From contig NZ_JACAOY010000021.1 in NCBI RefSeq assembly GCF_013385985.1, positions 27,776 to 91,775 of the forward strand: a stretch of 64,000 bases of DNA, given 5' to 3'. This stretch comes from Pseudomonas sp. B6002. GTDB taxonomy: Bacteria > Pseudomonadota > Gammaproteobacteria > Pseudomonadales > Pseudomonadaceae. The notes under the pieces are model-generated. The model was not told the DNA's origin, did not search any database, and saw nothing but the letters and a program-made list of their open reading frames with translations. The translations under genes were made by a program, and so were the position numbers. Below are positions 57,801 to 64,000 of the stretch, piece after piece. Each line of letters opens with the position of its first letter. The first letter of the stretch is position 1.

Positions 57801-60800
57801 CAGCTTGCCGCTCTGGTTGTCGATATCGCCGCTGACCGTCAGGTTCAGTGCACCTTGCCCTTGCAGGGAACCCTTGCCGTTGGCGAGGCTTGCGGCGTCG
57901 ACGCGCACGTCGCCATTCTGGCTGTAGATCAGGCCGTCACTGTTGTTCTGTACGGCACCGGTGCTGCTGATCACCAACTTGTCGTTGGCCGCGACGGTGC
58001 CGCGATTGCGGTTATCCAGGCCTCCGGTGAGCAGGCTCAGCAAGCCTTGGCTGACCAGTTGGCCGCCCTTGTTGTCGACTTGGCTGCTGCGGCTGATGAC
58101 TAAAGGTCCGCCGCTGGCGAGCTTGCCGTCGCTGTTGGTCAAGGCACCGAGCAAGTCGAGGCTGACCGCGCCCTTGCTGCTCAGCGTACCGTTGCGGTTG
58201 TTCAGGGAGGTGCCGGTAAAATCCAGCGCCTGCTGTGCGCTGATGCTGGCGCTGTTGTTCAGGGCCATGGCGCGCAGTGTCAGGGTGGCGGCGCTGTCGA
58301 TGGAGCCGCCCTGGGCGTTGTTCAACACACCGCTGACCGTCAGGCGCTGGGCCGCGCCACTGGATAGCATACCGGCGCTGTTGTCCAGGCTGGCCGCGTT
58401 GACGGTCAGGGCCTGCTGGCTGACCAGCAGGCCGTCATTGCTGTTGAGCAATGCGCCGCTGAGGTTGACATCAAGGTTGCCGCTGCGACTGGACAGTTTG
58501 CCGCCGTTGCGGTTGTCCAAACTCCCGCCGTTGACGGTCAGCCCCTGCCAGCCAGAAACCAGGCCGTTCCCGTTGACCAGGCTGTCGCCGGTCACGCCCA
58601 ACTTGTCGCTGCTGATCAGCTTGCCGTCGCTATTGTCCAGTGTGCGTGCGGTGAGGTTGAAGCTCTGGCTGCTGGAGAGTTCGCCGCCCCTGTTGTTGAG
58701 GTCGCGCAGACGGTTGATCGTCAGCGGGCCCTTGGCGTTAAGCAGGCCGTTGCGGTTGTCGAGATCACCACCCGCCAGGTCGATGCGGATGGCCTGGTCG
58801 CCGAGCAGGCGACCGCCGTTCTGGGCGAGGGCGCCAAGATTAAGGTCGATATCGCCCTTGGCCGACACTTCACCACCGTCGCCGGAATCCAGGCTGTTGG
58901 CGTTGATCGTCAGGCCGGCCTGGCTATTGATCAGGCCCTTGGCGCTGTTGTTCAAGGCCATGGCGTTGAGGGTCACGCCGCTGACACCCAGCAGGCTACC
59001 GCCCTGGTTGTCGAGGTCGGCACTGCCGACGCTGAGGGTTTGGGCTGCGTTGATCAGGCCTTGATTGCGGTTGCTCAGTTGACCGCTGGTGGTCAAATCC
59101 AGATCGCCACGGCTGGTCACGGTGCCACCGCTGTTGTCGAGGCTGGCGGCGCGGATATCGAGCGCGGCAGCGGCAATCTGGCCCTTGAGGTTGCTCAGTG
59201 CCTGATTGATACGCAGGGTCACGGCCTGGTTGCTCAGCAATTTGCCGTTGCTGTTATCCAGGCTGTCGGCGACCAGTACAAAGGCCTGGGCACTGGAGAT
59301 TTCACCCCCCTGGTTATTCACGCCCTTGAGGTTGTTGAGCCGCAATGACGGCGCGTTGATCAGGCCATTCTGGTTGTTCAGTTGGCCGTTGTTCAGGTCC
59401 AGGGTCAGTGCCGTGTTGCTGAAGAGCTTGCCGTCCTGCTGGTCGAGGCCGGTAACGCTGGCGACCAGCGCCTTGTCGCTGCCGATGCGGCCGTTCCTGT
59501 TGCTGACCTGCCCTGCGGTCAGGGTCAGGCTGTCGCCGCTGCTCAGGCTGCCGGTGTTATTGTCATAGGCACCGGTAGTGACCGTAACCGCACCCTTACC
59601 ACTGATAACACCCAGCTGGGAATTGTCGAGACTGCCACTGTTCAACTTGATGCCGCTGTCACTGACCAGGCGTCCACCGCTGTTGACCAACGCGCCGTTG
59701 GCCTTGACGTTGAGCGCCCCGGCACTCGACAGGCTGCCGCCAGTGTTGGTCAGGCCAGCACTGGTGGTATCCAGTTGGCCTTCGCTGCTGATCAGGCCAC
59801 GGCTGTTGTCGAGATCGCCGCCGAGGGTGACGCGCAGGTCTTGGCCGCTGACCAGTTGACCCTCGGTATTGTCGAACGTCTGGCCGTCCAGCGTGACGCC
59901 GGTCTTGCCCTTGAGCAGCCCCAGGTTACGGTTGAGTACCTGGGCCATGTCGAGTGTCAGGGTGGTATCGGCAAGGAGCTTGCCGCTGTCGCTATTGTCC
60001 AGGCGCTTGCCGGTCAGGCGAATATCGGCGCTGCTGGAGAGTTCACCGCCACGGTTGTCGATAGCGTCGACATCGAGTGTCAGCGCTTTTGTCGCCCCTA
60101 CCAGACCGTTCTGGCGGTTATCCACGGAGGCACCGTTCAGGGCCAGCGCGCCGCTGGCGATGAGCTTGCCGTTGCGGTTGTCCAGAGCCGCGATATTCGC
60201 CGTGACGTCGGCCTTACCGGAGACGGCACCATTGCTGTTATCCAGGCTGTTGGCAGTCAACAGGATCGCGCCGTCACCCACCAGGGTACCGCCCTGATTG
60301 ATAAACGCCCCACTCACTCCCAGGTCGACCGCAGCGCGGCTGCTGATCAGGCCCTGGCTGTTGTCCAGGCTGGCGCTACGGCTGTCCAGAGAAGCCGCGG
60401 CCACCTGGCCCTTGATGTTGTTCAATGCCTGATCGATACGCAGGGTCAGGCCTTGGTTGCTCAACAGCTTGCCGCCGCTGTTGTCGAGGCTTTTAGCGGC
60501 CAGCGCAAAGGCTTGGGCGCTGGAAATTTCGCCTCCCCTGTTGACCACCTCGTCGAGATTCTTGAGCACCAGCAGCGGGCCGTTGATCAGGCCACCGCTG
60601 TTGTCCAGGCGGCCGTTGTGCAGGTCCAGGCTCAGTTGGGTCTTGCTGAACAGCTCACCACCTTGCTGGTCGAGGCCGGTAAGGCTGGCGGTCAGGTCCT
60701 TGGCGCTGGCAATACGCCCGGAAGCGCCGTTGTTGACTTGGGTGGCCGTCAGGTCCAGGCGGTCGTCGCTGGTCAGCCGGCCTCCCTGGCTGTTGTCAAG

Positions 60801-63587
60801 GGTGCCGGTGGTGACGCGGGTCGCACCCTGGCCGCTGATCAGGCCTTTGTGGCTGTTGTCGAGGCTTGTGCTGGCGAGTACCAGCCCCTGGTCTGTGAGG
60901 ATCGAACCGCGTTGATTGAGCACCACTCCAAGGCTGTTGATCGACAGGTCATCGGCACTGCCGAGTTTGCCGGCTGTGTTATCCAGGCTGCCAACGTTGA
61001 GGCCCAAGGCACCTTCGCTGCTGAGAAAACCGCTGTTGTTGAGCAGCGCACCATCGAGGCGAATATCCAGGCCTTTGAGCGCGGCGATAGTCCCGCCGCT
61101 GTTATCCAGGCGGGTGCCGTTGAGGTTGACACTACCCTTGGCGAACAGACGGCCCTGGGTCTGGTTGATCACGTGCGCCACGGCGACACCAAGATCGGTT
61201 TCGGTCAACAACTTGCCGCCATCGCTATTGTCCAGGCGCTCGCCGCTGACACTCACACTGCTGCGGGTGCTGGACAGCTCGCCGCCACGGTTGTCGACCT
61301 GTTCGACCTGGACGGTCAGGCCCTGGGTGCTGGCTACCGTGCCGCCGTTACGGTTGTCGAGATTTTTGCCGGTCAGCAGCAGAGAGCCCTGGGCCACCAA
61401 CGCCCCGCCCTGCTGGCTCAGGCTGTCGATGCGGGCTTCGAGGTCGGCCTGGCTGGCAATACGGCCCAAGGTGTTAACCACCTCCTTGGCCTTGAGATTG
61501 ACCGGGCCGACCGAGCTGAGCAGGCCGCCGCTGTTGTCCAGACGGACGCCTTCAAAGCCGATGGCCGCCTTGGCAACCAGGTTGCCCTTGTCGCGGTTGT
61601 CCAGTTGATCGACCCGCAGTGTGAGGTCCTTGTCGGCCTGGATCAGGCCGCCACGGTTGTCCGCCGAAGCGCCGCGCACGGTCAGGTGGTCCTTGCCCGC
61701 CAGGCTGCCGCCGCGGTTGTCCAGGCTGCCGGTGTTGAGTTCGATGCTGCCCGTGGCGCGCAGCTTGCCCTGCTCACGGTTATCGAATGCATCATGAACC
61801 GTGGCATTCAACGTGCCGTCCGCCGCAAGCACCGTGCCCGCTGCGCGGTTGTCGAGGCTGGCGGCGACCAGGGTTAAAGCTTTGCCGGAACCTAGTGTCC
61901 CGGCGTGGTTGTCCAAGGCGCCGCTGAGGTCGATGCTCAAGCCCAGGTCGCCGGTGATCTGCCCCCGGGTATTGTCCAGGCTGAGGCCTTTCAACGCGAC
62001 CAGGGTTGAACTCGACAAGGTGCCGTCACGGTTATTGATCGCGCCGCTGGCAGTGAGACCGAGTCCCTTTTCAGCCGCGATCAAGCCCGAGGTGTTATCG
62101 AGGCTGGCGACACTCAGGGTGACATCGGCCAGGCTGGAAATTTCCCCGCCGCGATTGCTCAGCTCGCCGACGTTAGCCACTAGGTCACCGTTGCTGGCGA
62201 TCAGACCGTCCTGGCCGTTCACGGCCTTGTCGGCAGTCAAGGTCAGGCTGTCGGCGCTGAGCACCCGGCCCTTGTTGCTGTTGTCGAGCCTGCTGGCGGT
62301 GACGACAACCTGCCGTTGCCCGCTGAGGGTGCCGCCCCTGTTGTCCAGCGTCTGGGTGGTGGTGATGTCAAGGTCACGGCTGGCGAGGATGGTCTTGCCG
62401 AGGTTGCTGAGGCTTTGCGCGTGGAGGCTGACATCGCCCTCGGTATTGCGGGTGTTATCGAGATTGACCCCGGCTTCGATGATGCCGTTGTTGGTCAACT
62501 GGCCGCCGCTGGCGAGGGTGATGCGGTCCTTGGCGACAAGGTTATTCTGGCTGGTCAGGTCGCCTCGGGTGTTGATGTCCAGCGTGGTGCCGGCGTAGAC
62601 CGGTCCTTTGGCTTCCAGGCTGGCAGCCTTGACGTTGACGGAACCGGTCGCCGAGGTTTCCACCAGGCTCAAATGACCATTGGCATCCAGCTGCATGTCG
62701 CCGCCACTGGCGAGCATCTTGCCGTCGAGCTTTACCCCCACACCGGCTTCGCTGCTGACCAGTTTGATTGCGCCAGCATACATACCGCCCAACGCCGAAG
62801 AGTCGATGGCCAGTTGAGGGGCGGTCGCCGGGTCAGCGGCACGCGCCGTAGTTTTCAGGGTCTTGGCATCGACGTCGTTGGCGCCGGCGATAATCGTCAG
62901 GTTCTTGGCTTGGATCTCGGCATTGAGCTTGGCCGAGCGGGTGATGATTTCGAAGCGGTCGATATTGTTGGCGTTAAGCCCGGCGCCTTCGATGGAGACG
63001 CTGCCTTGATCGACCTGATAGCGACCGACCTGGCCGTTTTCAATCACCGATTTACCGGTGGTCAGCGTCGCCTGCGGTGTGTTGATGAATCCGCAGCCGT
63101 TGCAGGTGATGCCGTAGGGGTTGGCGACGATCACATGAGCGGATTGGCCCGCCACTTCGGTGTAGCCGCGTAACTGGCTTGGGCTGCCGCCGTTGACTTC
63201 ATTGAGGATGGTGCTGGCGGCGCGACCGTTGAGGTTGCTGTTGCCAAGGATGATCCCGCCCAGTTGCGTGGACTCGGTGCGATTCGTCGCGTTGTTGAGA
63301 ATGAGCCCGTTGGCGCCAACGTTGTAGTCCTTGAACTGGTTATGCGACAGCCCGCTGGCATTCGGCGCGGCGATATTGACGATGGGCACGCCGTTGCCTG
63401 CCTGGCCGAGCGTCGTTCCCGGCGCGCTGACCACAACACCGTCTGCCTGGGCCAACAACGGCTGCCAGAACATGGCGTTGGCCAGCACCAATGCCAGCCC
63501 GCGTTTGGGCAGCCCGAGGAAGGTGGATCGGTTTTTCAGGGCTGCAGAAGGCTGGCGCGCGAGGAAAGCGAACTGACGAACATCCAT
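51894..63587 (-). CDS. cdiA: Contact-dependent inhibition effector CdiA (filamentous haemagglutinin type)
   Basis: 3897 residues. Signal peptide region ends near QPLLAQA; the TPS secretion domain follows at about 48-300 with NPYGITCNGCGFIN. A long filament of LDN-x-x-G type FHA repeats spans about 340-2130. A receptor-region part contains SSDYLLANLGYNPDQSAKRLGD and the DIVWLEEHEV block near 2850, then a second repeat region, and a hydrophobic Gly/Ala pretoxin region near 3450. The pretoxin motif is AENY at 3694-3697 (VENN-like). The last 200 residues are the toxin: QGMPWEDYLE, FKTFDFFDEATG, TSAKTLDT and QIYSSLKGN, which fit PD-(D/E)xK-type CdiA nucleases with tRNase activity. Follows cdiB by 33 bases. 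Confidence 0.95.
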   Translation of the reverse strand: MDVRQFAFLARQPSAALKNRSTFLGLPKRGLALVLANAMFWQPLLAQADGVVVSAPGTTLGQAGNGVPIVNIAAPNASGLSHNQFKDYNVGANGLILNNATNRTESTQLGGIILGNSNLNGRAASTILNEVNGGSPSQLRGYTEVAGQSAHVIVANPYGITCNGCGFINTPQATLTTGKSVIENGQVGRYQVDQGSVSIEGAGLNANNIDRFEIITRSAKLNAEIQAKNLTIIAGANDVDAKTLKTTARAADPATAPQLAIDSSALGGMYAGAIKLVSSEAGVGVKLDGKMLASGGDMQLDANGHLSLVETSATGSVNVKAASLEAKGPVYAGTTLDINTRGDLTSQNNLVAKDRITLASGGQLTNNGIIEAGVNLDNTRNTEGDVSLHAQSLSNLGKTILASRDLDITTTQTLDNRGGTLSGQRQVVVTASRLDNSNKGRVLSADSLTLTADKAVNGQDGLIASNGDLVANVGELSNRGGEISSLADVTLSVASLDNTSGLIAAEKGLGLTASGAINNRDGTLSSSTLVALKGLSLDNTRGQITGDLGLSIDLSGALDNHAGTLGSGKALTLVAASLDNRAAGTVLAADGTLNATVHDAFDNREQGKLRATGSIELNTGSLDNRGGSLAGKDHLTVRGASADNRGGLIQADKDLTLRVDQLDNRDKGNLVAKAAIGFEGVRLDNSGGLLSSVGPVNLKAKEVVNTLGRIASQADLEARIDSLSQQGGALVAQGSLLLTGKNLDNRNGGTVASTQGLTVQVEQVDNRGGELSSTRSSVSVSGERLDNSDGGKLLTETDLGVAVAHVINQTQGRLFAKGSVNLNGTRLDNSGGTIAALKGLDIRLDGALLNNSGFLSSEGALGLNVGSLDNTAGKLGSADDLSINSLGVVLNQRGSILTDQGLVLASTSLDNSHKGLISGQGATRVTTGTLDNSQGGRLTSDDRLDLTATQVNNGASGRIASAKDLTASLTGLDQQGGELFSKTQLSLDLHNGRLDNSGGLINGPLLVLKNLDEVVNRGGEISSAQAFALAAKSLDNSGGKLLSNQGLTLRIDQALNNIKGQVAAASLDSRSASLDNSQGLISSRAAVDLGVSGAFINQGGTLVGDGAILLTANSLDNSNGAVSGKADVTANIAALDNRNGKLIASGALALNGASVDNRQNGLVGATKALTLDVDAIDNRGGELSSSADIRLTGKRLDNSDSGKLLADTTLTLDMAQVLNRNLGLLKGKTGVTLDGQTFDNTEGQLVSGQDLRVTLGGDLDNSRGLISSEGQLDTTSAGLTNTGGSLSSAGALNVKANGALVNSGGRLVSDSGIKLNSGSLDNSQLGVISGKGAVTVTTGAYDNNTGSLSSGDSLTLTAGQVSNRNGRIGSDKALVASVTGLDQQDGKLFSNTALTLDLNNGQLNNQNGLINAPSLRLNNLKGVNNQGGEISSAQAFVLVADSLDNSNGKLLSNQAVTLRINQALSNLKGQIAAAALDIRAASLDNSGGTVTSRGDLDLTTSGQLSNRNQGLINAAQTLSVGSADLDNQGGSLLGVSGVTLNAMALNNSAKGLINSQAGLTINANSLDSGDGGEVSAKGDIDLNLGALAQNGGRLLGDQAIRIDLAGGDLDNRNGLLNAKGPLTINRLRDLNNRGGELSSSQSFNLTARTLDNSDGKLISSDKLGVTGDSLVNGNGLVSGWQGLTVNGGSLDNRNGGKLSSRSGNLDVNLSGALLNSNDGLLVSQQALTVNAASLDNSAGMLSSGAAQRLTVSGVLNNAQGGSIDSAATLTLRAMALNNSASISAQQALDFTGTSLNNRNGTLSSKGAVSLDLLGALTNSDGKLASGGPLVISRSSQVDNKGGQLVSQGLLSLLTGGLDNRNRGTVAANDKLVISSTGAVQNNSDGLIYSQNGDVRVDAASLANGKGSLQGQGALNLTVSGDIDNQSGKLISQNGDLSVSAANLDNRGGILASVKGAVDARIVGVLKNGYDLNNNRQGGIVQAQRLNLSALGGIDNYGGRIAAQSGDALITTGDFDNRNGGLYAKGLVQVSGNNFDNSGDNDGQIAGQRVDLSLNGALNNRLGVIESDSSLSVRASSLDNQTGQIRALGTTGKTDFQIGGLFDNRNGKLETANSDLTLNASSFQNLGGSLLHVGNGTFDISTANITNAGGSLVTRGDLTLTADSWTNSSVIQAGRLTVNVNTLNQTAGGQLLASDSLTGNGGNWNNDGLIASDGTANLTLAGTYGGSGRYSSVGTLGLSAAQVNLGATTTIAGGGDTTINAGGLSNAGRLTSNGSMTVTANSIGNTGTLGAAQDLTLKTPTLVNDHGLIFSGRNMGLLVNDFTNNNGNVYSLGNLNISGLNGGRANSVTNLASSINVDGDFSLSANSFNNKTEGVIGKERLVSGDITFNGNTFYIAENYTSESTISGARASLAVAGNIDGDVGRFSNTASTISAGKNIRLNVDTFENLGLEAGNFTRNRVYTGVPNIFDRKTYANAALDAYAQRYSQYVYRYHQTVHEPDKGGTHVELTDYGKQKTKTVNTKFGQGPDVAIPAGILAGTLNSDNKVFTAGGGSVASVVQAGQAIQINAKNTLDNSNLHANTQFTGTTKSGTGAQVGNAAKPTVVYLNPQLPPNLAQQRVDPVASRGFSLPDGQNGLFRLSGQGGSATQASQTSAGPQTWSMGSAAVSNAQRQQGADDIQARNLQFSDAARIAASTLQLEQTNRQATGGGVSGSVITVSAPGDSGSVQLPGQAGAVSPVGSQVITRVQGLPDTSGRSNPQKYLIETNPVLTDLKQFMSSDYLLANLGYNPDQSAKRLGDGFYEQKLIQQAVVERTGQRFIDGQTSDEALYKYLMDNAIKSKQQLDLSVGVSLTSQQVAALTHDIVWLEEHEVNGEKVLVPVLYLAQATNRLAPNGALIQGADVTLIAGKDLNNAGTLRASNNLSATAFNNLVNSGLIEAGNRLDLLAGNDIVNKAGGVIAGRDITMTAVAGDVINQRTVVGNDVNYKGYSGHNEYADSGARIEAANDLTIKAARDFVSTGSTLQSGGDTKITAGRDAIIGAAEQHNSVVAGAKSNSVTQYGSDVTVGRDLSVQAGRDLAVVASQIEANRNIDFDAGANLTVASAADESHSYSKSKKVTAQEDHVKQVSSVISAGQDVTFNAGKDMELISSRINAGNEAYLVAAGKLDVLAAQDTDYSLYDKKDKGSWGRKQTKRDEVTSTVNVGTQITTGSDLTLISGGDQRYQVAKLNSGKDLIIDSGGAITFEAVKDLNQESHEKSKNSMAWTSMSGKGHTDETVRQTQMTAQGQLVINAVDGLNIDIKQINQQTVHQAIKAMVAADPQLAWLAEAEKRGDVDWRRVEEIHTHFKYSHSGLGPAAQVVLAIALAVVTGGAGLGAGMVGASAGTFAGGFADAVLAAVMNKAVNSVISNKGNLGGTLKDITSKDAMKGYVVSGFMGGIGGAMGYDPTTLGFDWNSVGQVVLKTGAETVVQTAFNGGSLGDNFANNLLGSVISIAGAVAAKQIGNTNLVDGSPTKIAAHALLGGLKSMAMGGDFQTGALAGGANEALVQYLAELALPANYKPNQPGDQQAQLNLMAMSQLLGVLAAVVTGGDPEIAANIAANATQYNYLSHSDLERASKELLGCGDDTKCAEDGYTKYHDLSVKQTAEAFVACADDINACARISKLVNDAEVDAARFKDMAANAPPAVATMLNMLIAENYGFQNDLAGVTSGTVTELLASKYGLSPERAAALVVAVRLGVAAFNAAKGGGGVKGPGGSVDRATTGIEWGKGNKLQGMPWEDYLETQLPAGTRRPPNFKTFDFFDEATGVATSAKTLDTTTAAKLANPRQIYSSLKGNIDAAANFVETGLKDVTLHANQITVREVQVAIPKATTGTQWEQINKAIEYGRSKGVTVKITEVH
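52345..52352. repeat. Homopolymer tract of eight C in cdiA
   Basis: On the coding strand this is eight G, within the codons for the Gly-rich linker (KGGGGVKG) just before the CdiA toxin domain. Loss or gain of one base would frameshift the toxin and leave the filament intact. Whether it varies in nature is not visible here. Confidence 0.9.
57200..62570 (-). repeat. Coding repeats of the CdiA filament
   Basis: About 5.4 kb of the gene is built from diverged copies of a unit of roughly 60 bases, giving protein repeats like SLDNSGGxL or LDNRNG with Leu, Asn and Gly at fixed places (beta-helix). Limits are approximate. The repeats also create long open frames on the opposite strand, which are not genes. 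Confidence 0.85.
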
Positions 63588-63620
63588 GTCGTGTCTCGAT
63601 GCCCAGAGGGCGGTAAAGAT

Positions 63621-64000
63621 TTAAAGGAAGAAATCCAGGCGGAAATAGATTGGCGCTTCACGCTCGGTGATCGGCCCCGGTCTTTCCAAAGAATGTGCAA
63701 AGGTCACCGTGGCGGCGACGTTCTGGCCGCGGGCAAACAGGTCGACCGAGTTGCTGCTCATGCGCCCATGCTGCTCGGCGTTGTAACGGCCGTGGCTGAT
63801 CACGCCCTGGTCGTAGCCAAGGCTGGTGCCGTACTCGCTGAACACCGGTTGCAGCCAGGCCCAGGTCACCGGGCGGCTCCAGCGCAGGTCGTTGCGCCAG
63901 TAACCGCCGCTGTCGCCGCTGAGGGTCTGGTCCTTGTAGCCACGAATCGACGACTGCCCGCCCAGGCTCATGCGCTGCGGGCTGAAGAGCACGTCTTCGC
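63621..64000 (-). CDS. cdiB: Two-partner secretion transporter CdiB, C-terminal part
   Basis: The gene runs off the right edge; about 126 C-terminal residues are visible. The TpsB signature is present: MSLGGQSSIRGYKDQTLSGD (the VRGY-type lid motif) followed by beta strands LGYDQGVISHG and the terminal aromatic IYFRLDFFL typical of outer-membrane barrels. It exports CdiA. It is 33 bases upstream of cdiA in the same operon. Confidence 0.95.
   Translation of the reverse strand, partial: EDVLFSPQRMSLGGQSSIRGYKDQTLSGDSGGYWRNDLRWSRPVTWAWLQPVFSEYGTSLGYDQGVISHGRYNAEQHGRMSSNSVDLFARGQNVAATVTFAHSLERPGPITEREAPIYFRLDFFL

Noticed and set aside
54984-58103. Long plus-strand open frame of 1039 codons opposite cdiA
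   Set aside because: It lies wholly inside the repeat region of cdiA. The codon periodicity of the LDN-x-G repeats keeps the complementary frame open; the product is Val/Ala/Gln-rich without motifs or a start site.
59382-61877. Plus-strand open frame of 831 codons opposite cdiA
   Set aside because: Same cause: antisense of the FHA repeats, with low-complexity VVEAG-type repeats.
57200-62570. CRISPR-like repetition
   Set aside because: Repeats are diverged, have no constant spacer length and encode protein repeats in one frame.

Overview
The window is GC-rich chromosomal DNA of a fluorescent Pseudomonas, most likely of the P. fluorescens group. The best evidence is the aprA-aprI-aprDEF-lipA locus (serralysin, its inhibitor, a type I exporter and a class I.3 RTX lipase), the DUF1652 protein, and eight copies of REP-type inverted pairs of the form GTAGGAGC(C/T)GGCTTGCCGGCGAT. 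I saw no rRNA, tRNA, CRISPR array, phage or insertion sequence.

Layout. 0-3.4 kb: the 3' part of a giant toxin-like gene that starts left of the window. 3.5-4.5 kb: two small hydrophilic proteins and a membrane protein. 4.9-7.8 kb: circularly permuted ATP-grasp and alpha-E genes, then an NTF2-like protein. 7.9-11.0 kb: a set for repairing oxidised methionine outside the cytoplasm (secreted MsrA, DipZ-type CcdA-thioredoxin fusion, Tat-type MsrB), with a divergent two-component system at 11.3-13.4 kb. 13.4-17.9 kb: a second, complete 1496-residue toxin-like paralogue of the first gene, in opposite orientation. 18-23 kb: an epoxide-hydrolase-like enzyme and a DNA repair pair (FAN1 nuclease plus an iron-sulphur helicase with its own nuclease domain). 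23-24 kb: three small envelope proteins. 24-31.9 kb: the apr/lip secretion locus. 32-35.7 kb: DmpA-type peptidase, amino acid permease, LuxR-type regulator. 35.9-39.7 kb: polyamine-type binding protein, cupin, FAD amine oxidase, and an AraC regulator with a SnoaL-like domain. 40-45.4 kb: DUF1652, UvrD-like helicase, pirin, phosphoglucomutase. 45.5-48.4 kb: a MocR-type regulator translationally coupled to an unrecognised 478-residue protein. 49-51.3 kb: quinone-oxidoreductase-like MDR protein and LysR regulator. 51.4-64 kb: a contact-dependent inhibition locus (cdiB-cdiA-cdiI, read right to left; cdiB is cut by the window edge).

Biology. Much of the window concerns the outside of the cell: an exported protease and lipase that share one type I exporter, a CDI system with its immunity protein, and two giant proteins that both end in a His/Cys pair spaced as in clan CD cysteine peptidases. 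The least described parts are those twin proteins, the unknown gene paired with the MocR regulator, the two-nuclease/helicase operon, and the DipZ-linked methionine sulphoxide reductase set.
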